Below are positions 17,029 to 25,860 of a DNA stretch of 64,000 nucleotides, piece after piece. Within the stretch, counting starts at the first letter, position 1; each line of letters starts with the position of its first letter. The translations under genes were made by a program, and so were the position numbers. The DNA lies in NCBI RefSeq assembly GCF_002741055.1, contig NZ_CP016809.1, positions 186,001 through 250,000 on the forward strand. The letters run 5' to 3'. The notes beneath the pieces are model-generated. The model made no database searches and was not told the DNA's origin. It saw only the letters and a list, made by a program, of their open reading frames with translations. Source of the DNA: Paenibacillus ihbetae (GTDB lineage Bacteria > Bacillota > Bacilli > Paenibacillales > Paenibacillaceae).

Positions 17029-17889
17029 TCAGCCTTTTATAGAACCAAGGAGCATGCCCTTGGTGAAGTATTTTTGCAGGAACGGGTACACGATCAGGAT
17101 CGGGAGCGCGGCCAGCACGACTGCCGCCATTTGCAGCGTTTGGGTCGGTGTCATATTTTCCACGTTCTCCATAGGCTGCTGGGATTGCATCAGAATCTCC
17201 CTGACGATGACCTGGAGCGGAAACAGGGTTCGATCGGTGATATACATGATGGCTTGAAAGTATTCGTTCCAGTGACCCACGCCGTAAAATAACGCGATCG
17301 TCGCAATGACGGAGGTCGATAACGGAACTGCGATTTGCAGAAGGATCCTGAACTCCCCAGCGCCGTCAACCTTCGCGGACTCGAACACTTCCTCAGGCAG
17401 CTGCTCGAAAAAGCTTTTCACGATAAACACATTAAAGCTTCCCACCAGCGTCGGCAGAATCAAGGCCCAGATCGAATCCAGCAAACCGAATGATTTGACG
17501 ATCAAATAGGTCGGCACGATCCCGCCTGAAAATAACATCGTAAACAATATCATCATTAGAAACACGCTGCGTCCCGGCAAGCGCTTACGACTTAGCGGAT
17601 ACGCCATGAGCAGGGTTATGGCCATATTAAACACCGTTCCGACGATCGTAACGACGACCGTAACCCCCAGCGCGCGAACCATGCCGGATTCCGCGAGCAG
17701 CGTCTGATATGCCGCGAACGTGATCTCCCTCGGAATGATCGGGAATGAGCCTTGACGGAGGACCTCGCCGATCGGCGTGAGCGATACGGATACGACATAC
17801 AAGAGAGGGAATACGGCGATGGCTCCGCAAAGGGCTAAGATGACGGCCACAATCGTGTTGACGATACGGTCCTCGATTCCTTTTACCAT
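17029..17889 (-). CDS. Sugar ABC importer permease (LplC/YtcP type)
   Basis: 286 residues with six predicted membrane helices and the EAA loop ESAKVDGAGEFRILLQIAVP that docks the ATPase. It ends with YFTKGMLLGSIKG, the standard end of LplC-type permeases. I place the start at ATG 17889 (GGGGGGAAGGAAT just before), not the in-frame ATG at 17904; it then overlaps the upstream permease by 7 bp. It forms a heterodimer with the product of 17883-18845. Confidence 0.92.
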   Translation of the reverse strand: MVKGIEDRIVNTIVAVILALCGAIAVFPLLYVVSVSLTPIGEVLRQGSFPIIPREITFAAYQTLLAESGMVRALGVTVVVTIVGTVFNMAITLLMAYPLSRKRLPGRSVFLMMILFTMLFSGGIVPTYLIVKSFGLLDSIWALILPTLVGSFNVFIVKSFFEQLPEEVFESAKVDGAGEFRILLQIAVPLSTSVIATIALFYGVGHWNEYFQAIMYITDRTLFPLQVIVREILMQSQQPMENVENMTPTQTLQMAAVVLAALPILIVYPFLQKYFTKGMLLGSIKG

Positions 17890-18845
17890 ATTCCTTCCCC
17901 CCATCGTTTGGCGATCTGATTGGTCGTCAATACAAGCACGAACCCGATGGCTGATTTAAACAATCCGACTGCTGCCGCCAGACTGAAATTCAATTGGTGG
18001 AGTCCTGTCCGGAATACCCAAGTATCGATAATATCGGCCACCGGATAGACCTGCAGGTTGTAAAGGATGTAGATTTGACCGAAGCCGGCGTCCAATATAT
18101 GTCCCAAATTCAGGATGAACAGCATGATGATCACGTTCCGAATCCCTGGCAAAGTGATATGCCATACCATCCGAACCCGGCTTGCGCCATCGATGCGCGC
18201 AGCTTCGTATCGCGTCGGATCGATGCTGGACATGGCAGCCAAGTAAATAATCGCTCCCCACCCGAGATTTTGCCATATTTCCGAACCGACAAGGATGGAA
18301 CGGAAGTAGGTCGTGGAGGTCAGGAACGGAATCGACTCTCCGCCTAAATCTTTGATCCAGTGATTGACAAGCCCCGACGACTGGGACAGAAGCGCAATCA
18401 GAATGCCGTAAATAATGACCCATGACAGAAAATGAGGCATGTACGTCAGGGTTTGAATGAGCGACCTGAACCATCGCACCCGGCACTCGTTAAGCAATAT
18501 CGCCATCAGAATCGGCGGGCCTATGCCGAATATGAGCTTGTACACGCTGATCAAGATGGTATTGGTCAGTAGCTGCGAAAAATAGGGGGATTCAAAAAAG
18601 GCGAGAAAATGTTTGTTCCACGGATCCGCAAACGGACTCCCCAGAATTCCGTCCATGATATTGAAATCTTTAAATGCGATAATGACGCCGTACATCGGTA
18701 AGTATTTAAATAAGAAGTAGTAAAGAACACCCGGAACGAGCATCACATACAGCGTTTTGAACTGCCATATTCGACCCAGTCGCTGGAAGGTTCTTGCTTT
18801 CGCCGGCATGCGAACGGGCTGTTCAACGGCAATTCCCTGCTTCAC
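17883..18845 (-). CDS. Sugar ABC importer permease (LplB type)
   Basis: 320 residues starting with GTG at 18845, 6 bases after AAAGGAGGGG. About 30 cytosolic residues precede the first helix, then six membrane segments and the EAA loop YEAARIDGASRVRMVWHITLP. First gene of the importer unit; a -10 box TATACT and a LacI-like half-conserved dyad lie about 75 bp upstream. Order permease-permease-binding protein matches Lpl-type importers regulated by YesMN systems, and a YesMN pair lies just upstream. Confidence 0.92.
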   Translation of the reverse strand: MKQGIAVEQPVRMPAKARTFQRLGRIWQFKTLYVMLVPGVLYYFLFKYLPMYGVIIAFKDFNIMDGILGSPFADPWNKHFLAFFESPYFSQLLTNTILISVYKLIFGIGPPILMAILLNECRVRWFRSLIQTLTYMPHFLSWVIIYGILIALLSQSSGLVNHWIKDLGGESIPFLTSTTYFRSILVGSEIWQNLGWGAIIYLAAMSSIDPTRYEAARIDGASRVRMVWHITLPGIRNVIIMLFILNLGHILDAGFGQIYILYNLQVYPVADIIDTWVFRTGLHQLNFSLAAAVGLFKSAIGFVLVLTTNQIAKRWGEGIW

Positions 18846-18910
18846 GAATTCCCCTCCTTTACTTTGCCGGGCTGCTAAACCGGCCTTTATTCGACTTACA
18901 AAGCCTTAAC

Positions 18911-18924
18911 ACACTTGTAGTATA
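18911..18924 (-). promoter_or_regulatory. Importer promoter -10 with overlapping LacI-like site (in a 311-bp gap)
   Basis: The minus strand has TATACT (18924-18919). The plus strand at 18911-18920 reads ACACTTGTAG, nine of ten bases matching the ACACGTGTAG core found at 31155-31164, so the site touches the -10 box. No convincing -35 was found. The rest of the gap 18846-19156 has the ribosome site near 18855 and otherwise nothing I recognise. Confidence 0.5.
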
Positions 18925-19156
18925 GCAGCGATCTGCGGGCGCAAATATGCAGTAAAATTGTGAAAATAGGACCTGGAGGGGAACCCGGGTGGCGTGGGGA
19001 TTCAGTTCCGGGTGATTTCAGGGGAATTACAAAACAAAAGGGGAACGCTGTCTGAATCATAGCAGCCGGCGGACTCCTATTAAATGCAGACAACGCTTAT
19101 GGTATAAGAGCGACAGCGCCAACAAGCGATTTACGCCACGTTGGAGCCGTCGATCC

Positions 19157-20167
19157 TCATTCCGGGCTTCTTGCTCCTGTTGATTCCCTGATGATTAGGT
19201 TGTGCTCCAGGATCGTGCTGGATGTGCCGGGCTGGTCCTGACCTTCCTTGAGCTTCATCATCTGGTCAATGGCCATAAATCCGCTCAAGCGCCGCGGATA
19301 ATGAACCGTAGTCAATGCAGGGCTTGTATGGGAGGACATTAAGATGTTCTCGCATCCGGCTACGGAGAGATCCTCAGGCACCCGAATGCCGGCATCCTTA
19401 CAGGCTGACAGCACACCGATGGCCATCAGGTCGTTGGCACACACAATCGCGCTGAATTCCAATGGTTCTGGTGATTTCAGCCTTTCAAGCATGCGGGCCT
19501 GTGCGGATTCAAGCCGGCCGTCGGCCTGCAGCAGCCCGTCCGGATCATACTGAAGCCCCAAAGCGCTTATGGCTTTACAAAATTCGGAATGCCGCACCTG
19601 ATGGTGATGCTCCTTGCTTTCGGTGCCCATGAACCCGATTCGCGTGTGTCCGTTTTCCTTCAGATGCTTCAGCAAGTCGTGCATAGCGCCATACCAGTCG
19701 ATATCGATGCAGCGTACGGACGGGTGGGCAGCGGCGGGAGCGGTAATGGACAGCAGAGGGACTCCGAGCTTTTCAAAGTGGCGGATCGTCGACTCCTGCA
19801 GACTCTGTCCCAGGAGAATGAGCCCGTCCGTCCTCCCCATATAGATCGTTTTCAGCTGCTCCTCCTCTTCCCCGAGATACGTCTGAAAGATCAGGGATCG
19901 CCCATATTCTCTGGCCTTCGCCTCCAGACCCAGTGAAATCCCGGTTTCGAAAGGGTTGCCGAGGTTATTGAACAAAACGCCGTATTGGTGCGTCTCCTTG
20001 GTTTTCAGGCTTCGTGCGGCCAGGTTGGGATTGTAGCCGAGCTCCTCGATGGAGCGCAGCACCTTCTGGCGGGTCTCCTCTTTTACAACCGATTTATTGT
20101 TGATGACATAGGATACGACGGCTACGGAAACCCCCGCATGCTTCGCGACATCGTCTCTTGTAACCAT
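19157..20167 (-). CDS. LacI-family transcriptional repressor
   Basis: 336 residues. The N-terminal HTH and hinge helix are typical (TRDDVAKHAGVSVAVVSYVINN, NPNLAARSLKT), followed by a periplasmic-binding-like effector domain (GYDG-type loops replaced by TDGLILLGQ; VCANDLMAIGVLSA). Start: AAGGAG is 7 bases before ATG 20167, two codons inside the longest frame. It lies 35 bp after the YesM-like kinase gene and directly before the importer, so it is the obvious candidate to bind the ACACGTGT dyads in this island. The inducer is probably the imported sugar or a product of it. Confidence 0.9.
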   Translation of the reverse strand: MVTRDDVAKHAGVSVAVVSYVINNKSVVKEETRQKVLRSIEELGYNPNLAARSLKTKETHQYGVLFNNLGNPFETGISLGLEAKAREYGRSLIFQTYLGEEEEQLKTIYMGRTDGLILLGQSLQESTIRHFEKLGVPLLSITAPAAAHPSVRCIDIDWYGAMHDLLKHLKENGHTRIGFMGTESKEHHHQVRHSEFCKAISALGLQYDPDGLLQADGRLESAQARMLERLKSPEPLEFSAIVCANDLMAIGVLSACKDAGIRVPEDLSVAGCENILMSSHTSPALTTVHYPRRLSGFMAIDQMMKLKEGQDQPGTSSTILEHNLIIRESTGARSPE

Positions 20168-20202
20168 GTACACACTCCTTGTTCTTCTTCTTAAACCTCA
20201 CG

Positions 20203-21999
20203 TTATCGTTCGCCATCCGGCGTGTCAAGTCTATTACCGGTAGGGCAGAAGCTCTCGGGAAGCGATGCCGGGAGCGTGATTACAATCACTGTTCCGATTT
20301 CCTTGCGACTGCGAATGCGCAGACCAAAGCCATCTCCGAAATACAGCCGAATCCGCTCGTGGACATTCGATACGCCGATACCCGTAAGCCGTTCCTTCAA
20401 CGGCGCATGACCTTGACTGGACAGGAGGCCTTGCAGACGGCTCTGCTCCATACCGGCTCCGTTGTCGCGAACCACAAAGCGAAGCTTGCCATTACGGATT
20501 TCCCCCCGTACCCGAATCTCGCCTTCCGCTCCTCCTTTTGGCAATATCCCATGAAAAACGGAGTTTTCGACGATCGGCTGAAGGGTCAGCTTCAGGATGG
20601 GCAGCTCCAGCGCTTCTTCCTCCACCTCGCAGATAAATCGGAAGCCGGCACCATACCTTATTTTTTGAATTTCCATATACAGCTCCAGCCCCTTCAGCTC
20701 CTCCCGAACGGACACATATTCTGAGACCCGGTCAAACGTAAACTCCAGTACGCCGACCAAAGCGCGGATCGTCTTATTGACCTCGGTGATTCGCTGCTGC
20801 CTGGCAAGGCTGCCGATTGTTGTGAGCGTATTGTACAGAAAATGAGGGGCGATTTGGCTCTGGAGCACCTTTAATTCCAAGGATTTTTTGCGTTCCTCCA
20901 TCTCCTTGTTCCTGGCCAGCAGGCTCTGAATCCGCTTCATCATGGAGTTGAAGCTTCGGGTCAGGCTTCCTATTTCATCATAGCGGCGAACCGGTGCAAG
21001 CGGAACAGACTCCAGGTTGCGTACTTGATCCATGCGAAGCGCCAATAAACGGATCGGTCTTGTCAGCAGCCGGGACAGCATGAAGGTGATGGCGAGGAGC
21101 ACCAGCAGCATGAATATTCCCGCCGTTACGTAGGTGTCGAGTAAAGCGGATAAATTCCGAAAAAAATAGCTTTCCTCGGAAAGCAGGACCAGATTCCAGC
21201 CTAGACGATTCTGCCCTGACTTGAACGTGATCAGCTGTCCCTTCGGGCCAGCTAGCTCGCCGCTGCCGTATGAAAGCTCGGTGAGCTTGCCTATGAATTC
21301 CTCCGGCAGTACGGTCATATACGAATGGGGCTCGCTCGGTAGCAGGTCCGAGCTTCGATCATACAGGACCAGCTTGCCCTGATCGGACAGAATGGCAAAG
21401 GTCTGGTTGACCATGGAAATCTCCGACATCCGGCGGTAAAGCTTGTCCAGATCCAGCTCTACGACGGCCACGCCGATTTGGCGCCCGTGGTTATTCTGTA
21501 CGGGTCTCGCAATGGCAACGGTGTGCCCTGACAGCGGAGAATCGTATGGCTGACTCACCATCGCCGCATAGCTTTGGCTGGCTTGTTGGTAAATGGCTGG
21601 GAGTGCCGGGTTGCCTAATACTTCATACCTCACTTGCGAGCTGCTGAAGACTTTGCCGTCAGAGCTGACGATGTAGAGCGTCTTGACGATCGTGCTGTTA
21701 GTTTCGGCCACCGAGCGAAGAAATTCGGTCAACTCCTCTTCGCGCGAAGCTTCAAGGTAATTGGAACGGGTGGACAGCAGAAGCAGAATATTTTGCCCGT
21801 TGTCCAGATAGGAATCAAGGAATTGATTCGTGCGGACTGTCATCGTTTGGGCATGGTCCATCATTTGGGATTTGAACAGCTTTGACGCTTGAACGTAATT
21901 GCTTGCTGCTAAAAAGGCAAATATGGCGAGCGTAACGGCAAACATCAGCAAAAATTGCTTTGTCGCTACGCTCCATCGGCGCATCCGATTCACGATCAT
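20203..21999 (-). CDS. YesM-type sensor histidine kinase
   Basis: 598 residues: TM1 about 15-35, an extracellular dCache-like sensor 36-285, TM2 about 290-312, HAMP 312-365, the His_kinase motif LQSQIAPHFLYNTL with H386, and a HATPase domain with N-box LQPIVENSVFHG and DNGAGM. A membrane receptor that phosphorylates the AraC-type response regulator encoded just upstream (23586-22039). In Paenibacillus such pairs sense extracellular sugars and switch on the neighbouring importer. ATG 21999 follows AGGGGG. Confidence 0.92.
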   Translation of the reverse strand: MIVNRMRRWSVATKQFLLMFAVTLAIFAFLAASNYVQASKLFKSQMMDHAQTMTVRTNQFLDSYLDNGQNILLLLSTRSNYLEASREEELTEFLRSVAETNSTIVKTLYIVSSDGKVFSSSQVRYEVLGNPALPAIYQQASQSYAAMVSQPYDSPLSGHTVAIARPVQNNHGRQIGVAVVELDLDKLYRRMSEISMVNQTFAILSDQGKLVLYDRSSDLLPSEPHSYMTVLPEEFIGKLTELSYGSGELAGPKGQLITFKSGQNRLGWNLVLLSEESYFFRNLSALLDTYVTAGIFMLLVLLAITFMLSRLLTRPIRLLALRMDQVRNLESVPLAPVRRYDEIGSLTRSFNSMMKRIQSLLARNKEMEERKKSLELKVLQSQIAPHFLYNTLTTIGSLARQQRITEVNKTIRALVGVLEFTFDRVSEYVSVREELKGLELYMEIQKIRYGAGFRFICEVEEEALELPILKLTLQPIVENSVFHGILPKGGAEGEIRVRGEIRNGKLRFVVRDNGAGMEQSRLQGLLSSQGHAPLKERLTGIGVSNVHERIRLYFGDGFGLRIRSRKEIGTVIVITLPASLPESFCPTGNRLDTPDGER

Positions 22000-22038
22000 A
22001 GCCGGCCCCCTAAAAGCACGTCGTGCCTCGTATCGATC

Positions 22039-23586
22039 TTAGGCATTTTTCTTAAACTCTCTTGGTGATACGCCGGCATAGTCCCGAAACATGGCAGTGA
22101 AATAACGGTAGCTTGATATGCCGACCCGATGAGCTACCTCATAGACGCGGAGGGATGTATGCCGTAGCAAATGCGCAGCCTGCTCCATTCGCTGATGTTT
22201 CAAATAATCATGAAAGGATATACCCGTTTCCTCCGGAAAAATCCGGCATAAGTGATGCGGACTTAACCCGACCTGTTCGGCCACAACGGCCAGCGTGATG
22301 GGACTGGCGAGATGATCATTCATGTAACGCATGGCCTCCTCGACTTCCGTACGAATTCTGCGCTGATTGTTTCGGGACGTCTCCACCTCATGAATGAGCA
22401 CGGCGATAAGCTCATCCAGCGTCCTGCGCTCTGCAACGGTCCGGGTCCTTCTTGAATAGTCGATCCAATTCCGTTCCTCCCGGAGCCACTCCCTGCGCCA
22501 TTCGTTAACCCATCCCTTGAGCAAGTCGGGGTGGAACCTTCCATCCTCCGCCCACGTTCGAAAATCCTTGCGTATCCATTCCGTCAGCTTGCCGGGATCA
22601 TCCTTGATGATGTGCAGCCGGGCTGCCATTTCCGCTGCCGCTGTCTCTGCCGAGGTCGGAACGATCTCCGATTCCCCCAGCAGAACATCGCTCTCCGGAA
22701 GGTAAAAACGCAGAGGATGACGGCTGGACGCAAAGCGGCAGCTGACCGTGAAGTCGTCGGTACGGTGAATCAAAGGTCCGACAACGGCATAGAGGTCTGC
22801 TTCACCGCACAGAAAACTGAGCTGACCCATGGTATCATGTTTAAGCTCCCGTAATACCTTTTCCAGCCAGATGCCCAATTCCTTAGGATTCATCCGCTCT
22901 GCATGCGGGATGAACAGAAGATACACACCTTCTTTTACTGGAAGCCAAGTGAAAGAATGCTCCCCTTCCAGCCTCTCCAGGCGCTGCTCGACCTCCCGCT
23001 TGAGTATGAATCTGATCTGCGGGGTGGTCTCGGCATGCAGTGAAATCAGACGGAACGGTAAGCTGCATTGAAGGGCCTCTTTAAGAAATGTGCCGAATTT
23101 TTTATCCCCATACCCCGGCTCTCCTTGAGTAAAGTGCAGCAACTCGCAGGACAGGCGCAGCCGCAGCTCCTCCCTCTCGTTCCGGCGGTGGGACCGCTCA
23201 CGCAAGGCGGCTGCTTTCGCCCGGTTTAACGCGCTTATGAGTTCAGCTGCTTCCATGGTCACCTTTAATAAATAATCGATGGCACCGATGGCAATCGCTT
23301 CTTTGGCAAATTCAAATTCCGAGTGGCAGGTAAGCAAAATGATCTGTGTGTGCGGCAGCTCCGTCCGTAGGATGCGGATCAGTTGAAGACCGTCCATGAC
23401 AGGCATCGTAATATCGGTGATAATGACATCCGGGCGATGCCGCCGGCAGAAGGCTAACGCTTCCGCACCATTGGACGCTTCTCCGGCAAGCTCGAAGCCA
23501 TGCGTATGCCAGTCAAAGGAACGAAGCTCTTCCCGCAAAGGCAGCTCATCGTCTACAACCAACACCCTTATGCTCTCCTCGGCCAT
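22039..23586 (-). CDS. YesN-type response regulator with AraC DNA-binding domain
   Basis: 515 residues. Receiver domain 1-120 with acidic pocket VVDDE and phospho-acceptor D58 (VIITDITMP). A long middle region of the YesN kind follows, then two AraC-type helix-turn-helix motifs from about 415 to the end (LAVVAEQVGLSPHHLCRIF, VGISSYRYFTAMFRDYAGVSPREF). Probable cytosolic activator of the island, phosphorylated by the YesM-like kinase 39 bp downstream. It sits inside the catabolic gene string, 21 bp after the SMP-30 gene. GGAGGGATC precedes its ATG. Confidence 0.92.
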   Translation of the reverse strand: MAEESIRVLVVDDELPLREELRSFDWHTHGFELAGEASNGAEALAFCRRHRPDVIITDITMPVMDGLQLIRILRTELPHTQIILLTCHSEFEFAKEAIAIGAIDYLLKVTMEAAELISALNRAKAAALRERSHRRNEREELRLRLSCELLHFTQGEPGYGDKKFGTFLKEALQCSLPFRLISLHAETTPQIRFILKREVEQRLERLEGEHSFTWLPVKEGVYLLFIPHAERMNPKELGIWLEKVLRELKHDTMGQLSFLCGEADLYAVVGPLIHRTDDFTVSCRFASSRHPLRFYLPESDVLLGESEIVPTSAETAAAEMAARLHIIKDDPGKLTEWIRKDFRTWAEDGRFHPDLLKGWVNEWRREWLREERNWIDYSRRTRTVAERRTLDELIAVLIHEVETSRNNQRRIRTEVEEAMRYMNDHLASPITLAVVAEQVGLSPHHLCRIFPEETGISFHDYLKHQRMEQAAHLLRHTSLRVYEVAHRVGISSYRYFTAMFRDYAGVSPREFKKNA

Positions 23587-23607
23587 ATTGATCCCTCCCG
23601 ATCTTTT

Positions 23608-24438
23608 CTATCGCCACATTCCCCAGCACCGCCCAGGCACATCAACCTTGAAGCGCTCCAAATTACCTTGATCCGATATAGTAACATAGCAGGAAGTCCC
23701 GTCCGGACCTCCGAATGTAAGATTCGTCGGATTCTTTCCGAGAAGCCGGACTTCATGCTGCAATTCGCCTTCTGGGGATATGACGGCCACCGTGCCTCTT
23801 CCGTATCGAGTGGCGTATAGGTTTCCTTCCATGTCACAACGCATGCCGTCCAGCAGGCAGTCGGAAAATTGGATGAGCATCCGCTTGGACACCATGTTCT
23901 TGTCCTCGTCAAGCTCATACACCCAGATGGTGCGCTGTACGCTTTCGCTGACATAGAGCCGGCTCTCATCCGGCGACAGCTCAATTCCGTTGGTCGTACC
24001 GCAGTGCTCATCCACAATAGCGGCACGGCCCTTTTGGTCGATTCTCCACACTCTCCCTCGTCCCGAGTTCCAGTCGGGATCACTGGCAAAGAGCGTGCCG
24101 TCCCGAGCGATCGCAATATCATTGGGCTGATGCATATCGGGTTCGTGCACCCACACCGACAGCTCCTTCGTGCTCATATCGATCTTGAAGATATGATGCT
24201 GCGCGTAATCGGCAACCAGCATATCGCCGTTTGCATCGAAGCGGATCCCGCTTCCGACACTCCCGTCGGGAAGCTGGGTCCAGATCCTCGCATCTCCATC
24301 CTGCGTCACGATGCCAATCGTGCCTTGTCTTCCGTAATTCACCGCATATACATTCCCGTCACGGTCACAAGCCGGGCCTTCGATCCCTGTGGTGAAGCCT
24401 CCTTGCAGCGTGAATGATCGACTTATAAAACTTGTCAT
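23608..24438 (-). CDS. SMP-30/gluconolactonase (LRE)-family protein
   Basis: 276 residues, one six-bladed propeller. Metal-site segments: GIEGPACDRDGNVY with the N-terminal Glu, PNDIAIARDGTLFASDP, and TTNGIELSPDESRLYVSES. Such cytosolic or secreted enzymes hydrolyse sugar-acid lactones; no signal peptide is seen, so it is cytosolic. Next to an SDR this suggests oxidation of a sugar to a lactone followed by ring opening. ATG 24438 follows GGAAGGAGG. The upstream 200 bp contain a decayed CBM9-like gene. Confidence 0.88.
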   Translation of the reverse strand: MTSFISRSFTLQGGFTTGIEGPACDRDGNVYAVNYGRQGTIGIVTQDGDARIWTQLPDGSVGSGIRFDANGDMLVADYAQHHIFKIDMSTKELSVWVHEPDMHQPNDIAIARDGTLFASDPDWNSGRGRVWRIDQKGRAAIVDEHCGTTNGIELSPDESRLYVSESVQRTIWVYELDEDKNMVSKRMLIQFSDCLLDGMRCDMEGNLYATRYGRGTVAVISPEGELQHEVRLLGKNPTNLTFGGPDGTSCYVTISDQGNLERFKVDVPGRCWGMWR

Positions 24439-24633
24439 CCTGGCCTCCTTCCAGCGCTCCCCGGATACCGATCGTTCCGAAGGAGCACGTTCGGATTGAA
24501 TTCCAATTCGATGTACCGCTTACCACTTCCTTCTTCATCGAAAAAAACCGCCGAGACATCCTATTCATACAGCGGCTCATCCTTGGGGGGGTTCTGGGAA
24601 CCGCGAGACCAAGGAATCAACGCATTCATCCAT
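24439..24633 (-). pseudogene. Remnant of a CBM9-like carbohydrate-binding protein gene
   Basis: The minus strand opens at ATG 24633 behind AAGGGGAGG, runs 18 codons and stops. Moving one frame at a run of seven Cs (24591-24585) gives EPPKDEPLYE, a TAG where the family has Gln (CAG), then DVSAVFFDEEGSGKRYIELE and FNPN, after which similarity ends at the SMP-30 ribosome site. That block is the E/Q-D/E-V-EVFxDPxGDGxxYxELExNP signature of CBM9-like proteins. With a frameshift, a nonsense change and most of the length missing, it is not functional. The 27848-31054 protein carries an intact domain of the same type. Confidence 0.7.
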
Positions 24634-24646
24634 CGTGAGCCTCCCC

Positions 24647-25462
24647 TTATCGGTTTGGTGCGAAATTTTCTGATCCATCTGTTTCGGCTTGGATGTCGCC
24701 ATCCATCGTCTCCCACGTCGCCAATAACCATTTCGCCGCGGCCGCTGCGATGGTGTTAAGATACCGCTCCCCTTGCTCTCCGGTTGCAAGACCTGAAGGG
24801 TCGGTATATCCATCTACCCCCGTCAGTTCTCCCTGTTTGCCGATGAATGCCCCTGAGGGGCCGGCCGCCATCCAAGGACGGCGGGGATGCATGCAGCCGA
24901 TTCGATCATCACATACCGTCTCTGGCGCCAAGGACAGGATCAAGGATGTTTCGAAGCCTCCGGCGTGTCCGGGGACGGGGAAGCTTCCCTCGGGACAGGC
25001 GGCAGCAAGGGCCTCCCTCGCTACATTCCAATAGGAGGCCGAAGCGGTCCAGGCCAGATGTGTGACCGCAAGATCCGAGGCTGCTTGATGCATCAGATGC
25101 TCATTGCCGCCATGCCCGTTGAGGAAAATAAGCCGGTTAAAGCCGCTGTCGGCCAAACTTGCCCCGATATCCTTCAGGATGCTTAAATACGTAGCAGAGC
25201 TGAAAGAGATGGTTCCTCCAAAAGCAATATGATGGGCCGAGCTTCCTACCGGAAGCAAAGGAGCCAGAATCAATTTTGCCCCCATATCCACGGCTTCCGC
25301 AACGGCTCTGCGGCTGATTTCATCACAGATGAAATTATCCGTTCCCGTCGGCAAATGGGGGCCGTGCTGCTCGCAAGCACCCAACGGAACAACGACGGCA
25401 TACCCTTGGCTTGCCATCCCGTTTAATTGTTCACGGGTCAGCTTGTCGAATCGGGTAAACAT
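24647..25462 (-). CDS. Creatininase-family amidohydrolase
   Basis: 271 residues. Metal-binding segments are VVPLGACEQHGPHLPTGTD (the ExHGxHLPxxTD signature), LNGHGGNE and a C-terminal acidic ligand. Family members hydrolyse cyclic or linear amides, such as creatinine or FAPy in riboflavin/F420 synthesis, or act in sugar-lactam degradation. The context with RidA and an aminotransferase points to a catabolic amide substrate. AGGAGGGATTAGCCA precedes ATG 25462, which lies 25 bp inside the RidA gene, so translation is coupled. Confidence 0.9.
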   Translation of the reverse strand: MFTRFDKLTREQLNGMASQGYAVVVPLGACEQHGPHLPTGTDNFICDEISRRAVAEAVDMGAKLILAPLLPVGSSAHHIAFGGTISFSSATYLSILKDIGASLADSGFNRLIFLNGHGGNEHLMHQAASDLAVTHLAWTASASYWNVAREALAAACPEGSFPVPGHAGGFETSLILSLAPETVCDDRIGCMHPRRPWMAAGPSGAFIGKQGELTGVDGYTDPSGLATGEQGERYLNTIAAAAAKWLLATWETMDGDIQAETDGSENFAPNR

Positions 25463-25860
25463 TGGCTAATCCCTCCTCCTGTCTCCTGTGGCCGCCTTAC
25501 GGCAATGGCATCGATCTCGACAAGCAGACCGTAATTCAATTCGCAATAAACCGCAGTACGGCTCGGAAACGGTGGATGAAAGAAGCGGCGGTAAATGCGG
25601 TTGAATTCCTCGTACAGCCTGCGGTCGCTTAAATACACGTTGGTTTTTACGACGTCATCCAGTGTCAGCCCTGCTGCATGCAGAATCTCCCGAATATTTT
25701 CGATCGTCTGAACCGTTTGCGCTTCGAGATCCGGACCGACGATGGCGCCTGTTTCAGATATCAGCCCGCCCTGTCCGGATACAAATATCATTTGGCCTGC
25801 TTCAACAGCTGAGGAAAACGGCAGATCCGCACTCCTATTCGTCTCGATTGGTTCCTTCAT
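25438..25860 (-). CDS. RidA (YjgF/UK114)-family enamine/imine deaminase
   Basis: 140 residues. Family marks: FSSAVEAGQMIFVSGQGG, TIENIREILHAAGLTLDDVVKTNVYLSD, the key Arg in FPSRTAVYCEL and VEIDAIAV at the end. RidA proteins hydrolyse reactive enamine or imine intermediates released by PLP enzymes, so a role cleaning up after the island's aminotransferase is reasonable. The start overlaps the preceding stop by one base (TAATG) and the end overlaps the creatininase start. Confidence 0.92.
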   Translation of the reverse strand: MKEPIETNRSADLPFSSAVEAGQMIFVSGQGGLISETGAIVGPDLEAQTVQTIENIREILHAAGLTLDDVVKTNVYLSDRRLYEEFNRIYRRFFHPPFPSRTAVYCELNYGLLVEIDAIAVRRPQETGGGISQCLPDSTS

